From: Nannochloropsis oceanica | Lineage: Eukaryota > Sar > Eustigmatophyceae > Eustigmatales > Monodopsidaceae | NCBI GenBank assembly: GCA_004519485.1 | Contig: CP038108.1 | Span: 372,001-436,000 of the forward strand | Direction: 5' to 3' | DNA: 64,000 nt | In this document: positions 32,165 through 41,500 of the stretch, one piece after another | How positions within the stretch are numbered: position 1 is the first letter of the stretch | Layout: every line of letters begins with the position of its first letter | Made by a program: the position numbers and the translations under genes | Notes under the pieces: generated by a model | Told to the model about the DNA's origin: nothing | Database searches by the model: none | Seen by the model: the letters and a program-made list of their open reading frames with translations, nothing else

Positions 32165-34070
32165 TTACGTGCCGTCTTGCCTCCTGCTGCGTACACAACA
32201 CACAAACAGGTCTTGATGCTCGCCTTATTTACAACACAACGCCATCTCCAGCACGGCTCTGTGGTGGCATTTCCTTGGTCATCAGGAGCATTTACCCAGG
32301 TCCACGACCCCGGTTTCATAAAATAACCTCCTCCCCCTTCTCCTACCGGCACCATCGGCCTCCGAGGCCCCCTCCTTCGACAAACAGCCGCGCTCTGCTT
32401 GCAGGCGGCGGGGGCTTGATTGCACAAGGTGGAAGCGGAGTTGGCGGCGTTTGTGCGGAAGAGATACATGGAACAAGCGCACATCAACTCAGAAGGGAGA
32501 AAAGAAGAGCTCGCTGGGTACATGTTTTTGGGAGCCCTCGTTATTGCATTGGTGGAGTATGAGTACCACCCCCTACTACCCCCATCTCTCCTTTACAACC
32601 CCAGCCACTCTACATGTCTTTGCTTTGAACGTGTATTTTACATCTTCCTATTAAGCTACATAGGCTACCAACAGCTAGCCCTTCTTCTCATCCTCCTCGG
32701 ATACTCCGTTTCCTCCCCTTGTTTTATTTCTTGTCTTCGAAACTGCCGCCTGATAGGGCTCATAGTCTTCCGTGTGCGCAAGTTGGAGGTCGTGCTTGTA
32801 CCGCTCTACCTCGGCCTTCCAGAAAAGCTCTGACAACTTACGGTCGCTTTCGATACGAGCAATCTCCGTCGCCGCCTTGTCCTGGATACGCGCACAGTCG
32901 CCCTCAATACGAGCAACCTCCGTCGCCGCCTTGTCCTGGATACGAGCAATCTCCGACTTGCTGTCACCCTGAATACGAGCAACCTCCGTCGCCGCCTTCT
33001 CCTGGATTCGCGCACAGTCGCCCTCAATACGAGCAACCTCCTTCGCCGCCTTCTCCTGGATACGAGCAACCTCCGACTTGCTCTCACTCTCGATGCGCTT
33101 TATCTCCATCTGGTCAAGATGGTGGACGCCGTAAGCGGTAGAGCCCGCAACCGCAGCCACCACACCAATGGGCTGGTAATCTCCCTTCAAGGGCTTTCCA
33201 GACTCCCCTCTACTGCTCGTGCGCGCCCCCGTGTCGGTAGCCGAGGAGAACGCCCCTCGCAGTACGCATCCCTTCCCTGTCGGCGTGTATGAATGCGCTC
33301 GTGCATGAGCACCTTGGCACCGGCCCTTGTCCGCACAACACAGATTGCACCTCAAACGAGATAGACGTGCAGATAAAAACGAACCAACATCCCTCGGGCA
33401 GTATGCGGTCGCGTGCACCAAACGTCCCCCCCCCCCCCCCCACCCCTTACCAATAGCCACCAAGCCCTCCTTCCAAAATGCATTACAATATGCCACCTTA
33501 CCTGAACGCGAAGCCACAACCCCTCTCCACACCATGGCTCCAGCCTTCGTGGCAGAGCTCCAAAGCATGCTCCCAACGGTCCCTCTGGTGGTCGTGGTTG
33601 ATGGAACCAGCAAGCAAGCAGTGCATGTTGTTATGTGGGAAGGGACGGTGGATGTGTATGAGGTCGGTTTCCAAGCGCACAAAGAAGTATGCAAACCTGC
33701 CACAGCTTTACCCTCAAGCTCTCACTTCACACACGCTAGACCACAGAATAGAGGCCGCGCGCGGTGCCCATTACTCGTGCCAGAGGGAAAGACCAAAAAG
33801 GAGACGAGGTGGCTACCTTCATGATGATGCATGGAGCAACGAACCCAGAATTCGAGGCCCCCACCAACACCAAGCCAGCCATAGACACCGACGCCGGCAA
33901 AACTGGAAGGGAAAAAAAACAAGAGAGCCACGTGACAATCCTGTACGTGTGCGTGGCGGTGGTGGTGGTTCCACATCACGTGCCGCACACAAGACTACGG
34001 CTAGGGGAGTAAAGCAGGACTAAGGAGGATCCACAAACTTCTGCGGTCGCGGCGATAGGGCTTGTTGACC
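32165..34070. repeat. Array unit 11 (1906 bp)
   Basis: A has 8 modules in an order unlike any other unit; poly-C 16 nt; short indel form. Near 33969 it reads 'GTTCCACATCACG' where others read 'GTACACAATCACG'. Confidence 0.9.
32675..33425 (-). CDS. Array gene A, unit 11 (8 coil modules)
   Basis: Eight modules in the order 11-7-11-11-11-7-11-7; one reads 'ARIQGDSKSEI', found only here. Confidence 0.55.
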
Positions 34071-35862
34071 TTACGTGCCGTCTTGCCTCCTGCTGCGTAC
34101 ACAACACACAAACAGGTCTTGATGCTCGCCTTATTTACAACACAACGCCATCTCCAGCACGGCTCTGTGGTGGCCTTTCCTTGGTCATCAGGAGCATTTA
34201 CCCAGGTCCACGACCCCGGTTTCATAAAATAACCTCCTCCCCCTTCTCCTACCGGCACCATCGGCCTCCGAGGCCCCCTCCTTCGACAAACAGCCGCGCT
34301 CTGCTTGCAGGCGGCGGGGGCTTGATTGCACAAGGTGGAAGCGGAGTTGGCGGCGTTTGTGCGGAAGAGATACATGGAACAAGCGCACATCAACTCAGAA
34401 GGGAGAAAAGAAGAGCTCGCTGGGTACGTGTTTTTGGGAGCCCTCGTTATTGCATTGGTGGAGTATGAGTGCCACCCCCTACTACCCCCATCTCTCCTTT
34501 ACAACCCCAGCCACTCTACATGTCTTTGCTTTGAACGTGTATTTTACATCTTCCTATTAAGCTACATAGGCTACCAACAGCTAGCCCTTCTTCTCATCCT
34601 CCTCGGATACTCCGTTTCCTCCCCTTGTTTTATTTCTTGTCTTCGAAACTGCCGCCTGATAGGGCCCATAGTCTTCCGTGTGCGCAAGTTGGAGGTCGTG
34701 CTTGTACCGCTCTACCTCGGCCTTCCAGAAAAGCTCTGACAACTTTCGGTCGCTTTCGATACGAGCAATCTCCGACTTGCTCTCACCCTGGATTCGCGCA
34801 CAGTCGCCCTCAATACGAGCAACCTCCGACGCCGCCTTCTCCTGGATACGAGCAATCTCCGACTTGCTCTCACTCTCGATGCGCTTTATCTCCATCTGGT
34901 CAAGATGGTGGACGCCGTAAGCGGTAGAGCCCGCAACCGCAGCCACCACACCAATGGGCTGGTAATCTCCCTTCAAGGGCTTTCCAGACTCCCCTCTACT
35001 GCTCGTGCGCGCCCCCGTGTCGGTAGCCGAGGAGAACGCCCCTCGCAGTACGCGTCCCTTCCCTGTCGGCGTGTATGAATGTGCTCGTGCATGAGCACCT
35101 TGGCACCGGCCCTTGTCCGCACAACACAGATTGCACCTCAAACGAGATAGACGTGCAGATAAAAACGAACCAACATCCCTCGGGCAGTATGCGGTCGCGT
35201 GCACCAAACGTCCCCCCCCCCCCCTCCCAACACCCCTTACCAATAGCCACCAAGCCCTCCTTCCAAAATGCATTACAATATGCCACCTTACCTGAACGCG
35301 AAGCCACAACCCCTCTCCACACCATGGCTCCAGCCTTCGTGGCAGAGCTCCAAAGCATGCTCCCAACGGTCCCTCTGGTGGTCGTGGTTGATGGAACCAG
35401 CAAGCAAGCAGTGCATGTTGTTATGTGGGAAGGGACGGTGGATGTGTATGAGGTCGGTTTCCAAGCGCACAAAGAAGTATGCAAACCTGCCACAGCTTTA
35501 CCCTCAAGCTCTCACTTCACACACGCTAGACCACAGAATAGAGGCCGCGCGCGGTGCCCATTACTCGTGCCAGAGGGAAAGACCAAAAAGGAGACGAGGT
35601 GGCTACCTTCATGATGATGCATGGAGAGCAACGAACCCAGAATTCGAGGCCCCCACCAACACCAAGCCAGCCATAGACACCGACGCCGGCAAAACTGGAA
35701 GGGAAAAAAAACAAGAGAGCCACGTGACAATCCTGTACGTGTGCGTGGCGGTGGTGGTGGTACACAATCACGTGCCGCACACAAGACTACGGCTAGGGGA
35801 GTAAAGCAGGACTAAGGAGGATCCACAAACTTCTGCGGCCGCGGCGATAGGGCTTGTTGACC
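34071..35862. repeat. Array unit 12 (1792 bp)
   Basis: A has 4 modules; poly-C 13 nt; long indel form. 'GGGTACGTGTTTT' replaces 'GGGTACATGTTTT', a Met-to-Val change in D that also removes the upstream ATG of the C-strand frame. Confidence 0.9.
34581..35211 (-). CDS. Array gene A, unit 12 (4 coil modules)
   Basis: Layout 11-7-11-7. A Glu-to-Gly change in the tail ('TEDYGPYQ') is unique to this unit. Confidence 0.55.
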
Positions 35863-36053
35863 TTACGTGCCGTCTTGCCTCCTGCTGCGTACACAACACA
35901 CAAACAGGTCTTGATGCTCGCCTTATTTACAACACAACGCCATCTCCAGCACGGCTCTGTGGTGGCATTTCCTTGGTCATCAGGAGCATTTACCCAGGTC
36001 CACGACCCCGGTTTCATAAAATAACCTCCTCCCCCTTCTCCTACCGGCACCAT
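35793..36053 (-). CDS. Array ORF C, truncated form (unit 12/13 junction copy given)
   Basis: In units 2 to 14 the C frame starts at the same ATG as the full-length copy but crosses the unit junction after 'GGKTARKV' and ends after 21 unrelated residues, giving about 86 residues. Stops of the copies are at 15771, 17783, 19533, 21352, 23089, 24823, 26558, 28405, 30250, 32095, 34001, 35793 and 37560. These look like by-products of the duplication that created the array. Confidence 0.35.
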   Translation of the reverse strand: MVPVGEGGGGYFMKPGSWTWVNAPDDQGNATTEPCWRWRCVVNKASIKTCLCVVYAAGGKTARKVNKPYRRGRRSLWILLSPALLP

Positions 36054-36129
36054 CGGCCTCCGAGGCCCCCTCCTTCGACAAACAGCCGCGCTCTGCTTGC
36101 AGGCGGCGGGGGCTTGATTGCACAAGGTG

Positions 36130-36531
36130 GAAGCGGAGTTGGCGGCGTTTGTGCGGAAGAGATACATGGAACAAGCGCACATCAACTCAGAAGGGAGAAA
36201 AGAAGAGCTCGCTGGGTACATGTTTTTGGGAGCCCTCGTTATTGCATTGGTGGAGTATGAGTGCCACCCCCTACTACCCCCGTCTCTCCTTTACAACCCC
36301 AGCCACTCTACATGTCTTTGCTTTGAACGTGTATTTTACATCTTCCTATTAAGCTACATAGGCTACCAACAGCTAGCCCTTCTTCTCATCCTCCTCGGAT
36401 ACTCCGTTTCCTCCCCTTGTTTTATTTCTTGTCTTCGAAACTGCCGCCTGATAGGGCTCATAGTCTTCCGTGTGCGCAAGTTGGAGGTCGTGCTTGTACC
36501 GCTCTACCTCGGCCTTCCAGAAAAGCTCTGA
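36130..36531 (+). other. Array ORF/exon D (unit 13 copy given)
   Basis: A plus-strand frame without its own ATG at the 5' end, following a possible 3' splice site (TGCACAAG). It reads 'VEAELAAFVRKRYMEQAHIN', then 'GRKEELAGYMFLGALVIALV', i.e. a charged amphipathic stretch leading into one membrane helix, which looks more protein-like than the Cys-rich opposite strand. After about residue 48 it runs antisense to gene A, so a splice or 3' end is expected near there. It could be a second exon of B (both boundaries phase 0), but that is inference. Present in all 14 units. Confidence 0.3.
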
Positions 36532-36982
36532 CAACTTTCGGTCGCTTTCGATACGAGCAACCTCCGTCGCCGCCTTGTCCTGGATACGAGCAACCTCCGA
36601 CTTGCTCTCACCCTGGATACGAGCAACCTCCGACTTGCTCTCACTCTCGATGCGCTTTATCTCCATCTGGTCAAGATGGTAGACGCCGTAAGCGGTAGAG
36701 CCCGCAACCGCAGCCACTACACCAATGGGCTGGTAATCTCCCTTCAAGGGCTTTCCAGACTCCCCTCTACTGCTCGTGCGCGCCCCCGTGTCGGTAGCCG
36801 AGGAGAATGCCCCTCGCAGTACGCGTCCCTTCCCTGTCGGCGTGTATGAATGTGCTCGTGCATGAGCACCTTGGCACCGGCCCTTGTCCGCACAACACAG
36901 ATTGCACCTCAAACGAGATAGACGTGCAGATAAAAACGAACCAACATCCCTCGGGCAGTATGCGGTCGCGTGCACCAAACGT
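36373..36982 (-). CDS. Array gene A, unit 13 (3 coil modules)
   Basis: Layout 11-11-7 with 'ARIQGESKSEV' first. A His-to-Tyr change gives 'YGVYHLDQM' in the membrane segment. Confidence 0.55.
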
Positions 36983-36992
36983 CCCCCCCCCC
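36983..36992 (+). repeat. Hypervariable poly-C tract (unit 13 copy; one per unit)
   Basis: A run of C between genes A and B in each complete unit. From unit 2 to unit 13 the lengths are about 25, 24, 16, 13, 16, 17, 14, 14, 14, 16, 13 and 10 nt; in unit 1 it is broken by T and A. Lengths are not multiples of three apart, so the tract is not coding. It sits in the divergent A/B intergenic region. Confidence 0.85.
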
Positions 36993-37090
36993 ACCCCCAC
37001 CCCTTACCAATAGCCACCAAGCCCTCCTTCCAAAATGCATTACAATATGCCACCTTACCTGAACGCGAAGCCACAACCCCTCTCCACACC

Positions 37091-37381
37091 ATGGCTCCAG
37101 CCTTCGTGGCAGAGCTCCAAAGCATGCTCCCAACGGTCCCTCTGGTGGTCGTGGTTGATGGAACCAGCAAGCAAGCAGTGCATGTTGTTATGTGGGAAGG
37201 GACGGTGGATGTGTATGAGGTCGGTTTCCAAGCGCACAAAGAAGTATGCAAACCTGCCACAGCTTTACCCTCAAGCTCTCACTTCACACACGCTAGACCA
37301 CAGAATAGAGGCCGCGCGCGGTGCCCATTACTCGTGCCAGAGGGAAAGACCAAAAAGGAGACGAGGTGGCTACCTTCATGA
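37091..37381 (+). CDS. Array ORF B (unit 13 copy given; 13 copies)
   Basis: A 96-codon plus-strand ORF begins at an ATG in strong context (CACCATGG) about 100 bp after the poly-C tract and is intact in all 13 complete units, at starts 15302, 17314, 19064, 20885, 22622, 24354, 26089, 27936, 29783, 31628, 33534, 35324 and 37091. Its first 45 residues look like a folded protein ('FVAELQSMLPTVPLVVVVDG', 'AVHVVMWEGTVDVYEVG'); the rest is basic and low complexity. Downstream, a second frame ending at 37571 ends with a hydrophobic segment ('HVTILYVCVAVVVV') and could be a second exon; the 2-bp indel between units changes how that frame is reached. B and A point away from each other across the poly-C. 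No family recognised; near identity of copies makes intactness weak evidence. Confidence 0.4.
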   Translation: MAPAFVAELQSMLPTVPLVVVVDGTSKQAVHVVMWEGTVDVYEVGFQAHKEVCKPATALPSSSHFTHARPQNRGRARCPLLVPEGKTKKETRWLPS

Positions 37382-37629
37382 TGATGCATGGAGAGCAACG
37401 AACCCAGAATTCGAGGCCCCCACCAACACCAAGCCAGCCATAGACACCGACGCCGGCAAAACTGGAAGGGAAAAAAAACAAGAGAGCCACGTGACAATCC
37501 TGTACGTGTGCGTGGCGGTGGTGGTGGTACACAATCACGTGCCGCACACAAGACTACGGCTAGGGGAGTAAAGCAGGACTAAGGAGGATCCACAAACTTC
37601 TGCGGCCGCGGCGATAGGGCTTGTTGACC

Positions 37630-38352
37630 TTACGTGCCGTCTTGCCTCCTGCTGCGTACACAACACACAAACAGGTCTTGATGCTCGCCTTATTTACAAC
37701 ACAACGCCATCTCCAGCACGGCTCTGTGGTGGCATTTCCTTGGTCATCAGGAGCATTTACCCAGGTCCACGACCCCGGTTTCATAAAATAACCTCCTCCC
37801 CCTTCTCCTACCGGCACCATCGGCCTCCGAGGCCCCCTCCTTCGACAAACAGCCGCGCTCTGCTTGCAGGCGGCGGGGGCTTGATTGCACAAGGTGGAAG
37901 CGGAGTTGGCGGCGTTTGTGCGGAAGAGATACATGGAACAAGCGCACATCAACTCAGAAGGGAGAAAAGAAGAGCTCGCTGGGTACATGTTTTTGGGAGC
38001 CCTCGTTATTGCATTGGTGGAGTATGAGTACCACCCCCTACTACCCCCATCTCTCCTTTACAACCCCAGCCACTCTACATGTCTTTGCTTTGAACGTGTA
38101 TTTTACATCTTCCTATTAAGCTACATAGGCTACCAACAGCTAGCCCTTCTTCTCATCCTCCTCGGATACTCCGTTTCCTCCCCTTGTTTTATTTCTTGTC
38201 TTCGAAACTGCCGCCTGATAGGGCTCATAGTCTTCCGTGTGCGCAAGTTGGAGGTCGTGCTTGTACCGCTCTACCTCGGCCTTCCAGAAAAGCTCTGACA
38301 ACTTTCGGTCGCTTTCGATACGAGCAATCTCCGTCGCCGCCTTGTCCTGGAC
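37630..38352. repeat. Array unit 14 (723 bp, truncated)
   Basis: Contains truncated C, D and the C-terminal part of A, and ends inside a coil module of A ('GCCGCCTTGTCCTGG') where flank repeat X2 begins. Confidence 0.95.
38140..38351 (-). pseudogene. Array gene A, unit 14: C-terminal fragment
   Basis: Only the tail and the last one to two modules remain, up to the array edge; the upstream part is replaced by flank repeat X2. It has no start and is presumed non-functional. Confidence 0.75.
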
Positions 38353-38485
38353 TTGTGCTTTTTCCCTTTTCTTTCAATATTCTACTGTATAATACATCCT
38401 GCTGAACAAGACTTGTCGTATCTTGTCCAAAGGCCGGGGAGTCTCTGTGTATCTCTTTCGTCAATACGCGATGTCAAGCCAAAGC
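38352..38485. repeat. Flank repeat X2 at the right array edge
   Basis: Starts immediately where unit 14 stops and aligns with X1 (12827-12965) left of the array. It then runs into the 3' flank of the ABC transporter gene. Confidence 0.75.
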
Positions 38486-38515
38486 GGATTCCTTTCATCC
38501 TTTATTAACACTCCA

Positions 38516-41500
38516 TCACTTTTTCATTATATACTTTTTTGCCAAATCCCCATGCGTAGCCCCGCTTTGCGCCTCTCGGACCAATGCTCCAAAAAGAGAG
38601 CATTCCCTCGACATCAGCACCTGCGGTGTCCCTTGCTCCACACATCTCCCATCTGCAAACACCAAAATTAAATCCGACATAATGATCGACTCAATCCGAT
38701 GCGCGATGGTCACCGTGGTGCAATCCTGAAAACACGGAGCCGTACGCAGCGTAGCCTGGATGCGTTTATCCTCGATGAAGCTCACGGAGGCAGTTGCCTC
38801 ATCCATCAGCAGGATCTTGCGACGGAGCAAGACAGCCCGCGCGAGGGACAGCAGCTGGCGCGTGCCCACCGACAGGTTGGCCCCTCCTTCCGCCACAGGC
38901 ATATCGAGCGGGAGGGACAGGTGCACATTCTCCAAGGCTGCATGTAGCTCGGCATCATTGTGGTTCAAAAATGGATCTAGATTTAAACGAAGGGTACCGG
39001 CGAACAAATCAGGTTGTTGCGGAATCCACGCCACACACCGGCGGGCATCGGCACGGGGAAGGCTCGGGAGGCTTATGCCGTCTAACACAATATCACCACC
39101 GACAATCTGGTTCAGACGCAATAAAGCCGCGAGGAAAGAGCTCTTACCCGAGCCAGTACGACCAACGATTCCCACCTTCTGACCGGCGCGAATGACAAAG
39201 TTGATATCAGTCAAAACCAGCGGCAAATCCTCACGATAGCGTACGTTGAGGTTCCTGACCAAAATCTCGCCTTGTCGTGGCCAGCTTGGAGAAAGCTGCC
39301 CAAATATCTTCTTGTCTGAGATAGGAAATACGCCAGATTGCTCGTCCTCGTCTTGTTCTGAGGGCAATCGTGTATAGAAGTCCAAACGTTCTACACTAGT
39401 GAATAAGGTCTCGGTCTGAGCGCTCTGGCGGACGGTCCACTGGAAGGCCCCACACAAGACCAAGGCATATGTCAACGATAATCCCAACATCCCAGGATCG
39501 AGCGACGCGTGTAGGGCCACGGTCATAAGGCAGAGGACAGCCAGGAACCATGCACAGAGAATATCAAGCCGAAAGCCGAGGTAGCGCGACAGGACGATGA
39601 ACAAAAATGTGCACTTCCCATTTTCGTCGAGTCGCCGTAGGAAGCGCTGCTCCATAGCGGTCTCAGCTCGAAAAGCGCGGATAACTTTCGCACCTTGTAA
39701 AGACGATGAGACATCCGCAAACAAAGGGCTGCGTGTGATAGCATCCAAGCGCTTGACCTCCCGAGCACTCTTGACGAACTCTCGACGGTACTTGCGAAAG
39801 AAGTACAAGAGTGGAGCCACAATCAGAAGCAGGTACGGGACGGCAATACAGCAGACTACCACGGCAGCCAGACATGATCCCGCAGACTGCAAGAAATCGA
39901 AGAGAGTATACGGCAACAGGTCGTCCGCCGAGTCCAGATCTTTGGCAAATTTGTTCAAAATTCGCCCGCGCTGATTGGAATTGAAAAAGGCCAGCGGCGC
40001 AGCCAGCACAGCTTCCAAAGCTTGATCGTGTAGACTACTGCTCGCTCGGAGAGCAAAGCGAAAGAAGAGGTCAGCGCGCAGCAAGCCCAACACCACACAT
40101 ACGGCAACGAGGATGGCGTATGTGCGCGGGTAATAATAAGCACTGTCCCGGGCAGAGCGTGCGTCCTGAGAAGCTGTCCAAAATTTCAGCCAAAAATCTG
40201 TCAGGGTCTGCACGCCTTGACTCATCAAAAGCAACAGTATAATGCCCATACCTGCACCCATGCCACCGCTGCGCAAATAATTTACGTACGTATCTCCATG
40301 GACGTGTCCCTGCACCCGATCCTCGGCCACCATGTAGCCAGCCGACACGTGGCATGTGCTTTGAAAGAGCGCTGGGGAGGAAGCGACAAGATCTGAGGAC
40401 TTCTCGATATCGCTGGCATCTTTAACACCAATAATACTTCTGCTCTCGCCCTCTCTGCCTTCTTTATCTCTTTCATCCTCAATCTCCTCCTCTTCTCCAC
40501 CTCTCTGAGCGCTCTTGCCCCTTCCCTCCACCGCCACCGCTGCTCCGCCCAACCTTTCCTGCATCAGGCCCTTCCAGTCAGGCACCATAACCCTCAACTC
40601 CTCCAAAGGCGCGCACGGAGCAACTATCTCTCCTTCTTTATCCAATAAACACACCCGTGTCGCATAGGGCAAGTACTGGAGTTGATGCGTCACCAAGATC
40701 ACGGCTTTCTTCTCCTTGAGCAACAGCCCGCGAATACAATCATGGAAAATATGTTTCGACACCTGTGCATCCACAGCCGACAACACATCATCAAGCAAAT
40801 ATAAATCTGCATCTGCATACACTGCCCGCGCCAACGCCACGCGGGCCCGTTGTCCCCCACTTAAATTAACTCCCATCTCTCCGATCTCCGTGAGATCCCC
40901 GCTCGCCAGATTTCCCAAATCGTGATTGAGCGCACAAGCTTTTAGAGCGCGCATGTATCGTTTTGTGTCCAACACCGGCTTGAAGATTGACGTACTACCG
41001 CAATTACTGCTCCTACTGCCGCTCCTGCTGCCGCTCCTGCTTGTACTGGTAGTGATAATCGTAGCGGGTGTGCCCGTCGTCATTGCCGTCGGCTGCTTGG
41101 AGGGCGCAGCGCCAAAAGTAATATTGTCCCGAACAGTACCCACTTCGATCCACGACTGCTGTGAGCAATATGCCATCTTTGTTCCTTCCCACAACTGCAC
41201 TCCAGGACCATGAACACACGACACCTCCCCCAAAATCACGTCCAGCAACGTTGACTTCCCACTTCCGACAGGACCTGTCACGATGAGAAGCTCTCCTGGC
41301 TTGATGGACAGGCTGAGATGCTGTAGGTGGAATACAGCCCGCATGGGATAAGATGTACGGCCATCATGTTTATCTTCCCCTTGCTCCTGCTTTTGCTCGC
41401 CTGTCCAGCTAAAATCACTGTCATGGATCTCGACGACGTTCTCGACCTTCACTACACTTTCCTCCGCCTTTAACGGATCTTCCTTTGCTCTTTCCTTCCT

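Larger units (their letters stand above)
35863..37629. repeat. Array unit 13 (1767 bp)
   Basis: A has 3 modules; poly-C is 10 nt then interrupted by A, as in unit 1. Last complete unit. Confidence 0.9.
14009..38352. repeat. Tandem array: 13 complete units plus one truncated unit
   Basis: Units repeat head to tail with starts at 14009, 15841, 17853, 19603, 21422, 23159, 24893, 26628, 28475, 30320, 32165, 34071, 35863 and 37630; the last stops at 38352. Spacings are 1832, 2012, 1750, 1819, 1737, 1734, 1735, 1847, 1845, 1845, 1906, 1792 and 1767 bp. The junction is always '...GGGCTTGTTGACC/TTACGTGCC...', while at the left border the same TTACGTGCC follows unique gene C sequence. In plus-strand order each unit holds: truncated C (minus), D (plus), A (minus), a poly-C tract, B (plus). 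Spot checks show that almost all length variation comes from three places: the number of coil modules in A, the poly-C length, and a 2-bp indel in the B 3' region. Confidence 0.97.

Noticed and set aside
35974-36260. Plus-strand 95-residue ORF opposite gene C
   Set aside because: Pro/Arg-rich composition typical of an antisense shadow of the C frame.
36353-36531. D frame continuing to 137 residues opposite gene A
   Set aside because: Beyond the membrane helix it is the exact antisense of the conserved A tail and has shadow-like Cys/Leu composition.
14009-38352. CRISPR-like or rDNA-like array
   Set aside because: Repeat period is 1.7-2.0 kb with no unique spacers and no rRNA-like sequence; the organism is eukaryotic.
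12329-38485. LTR element or other capsid-bearing element bounded by X1/X2 or L1/L2
   Set aside because: No reverse transcriptase, integrase, protease or capsid-like frame, and the flank repeats lack terminal inverted dinucleotides or target-site duplications that I can see. L1/L2 is simply the end of gene C.
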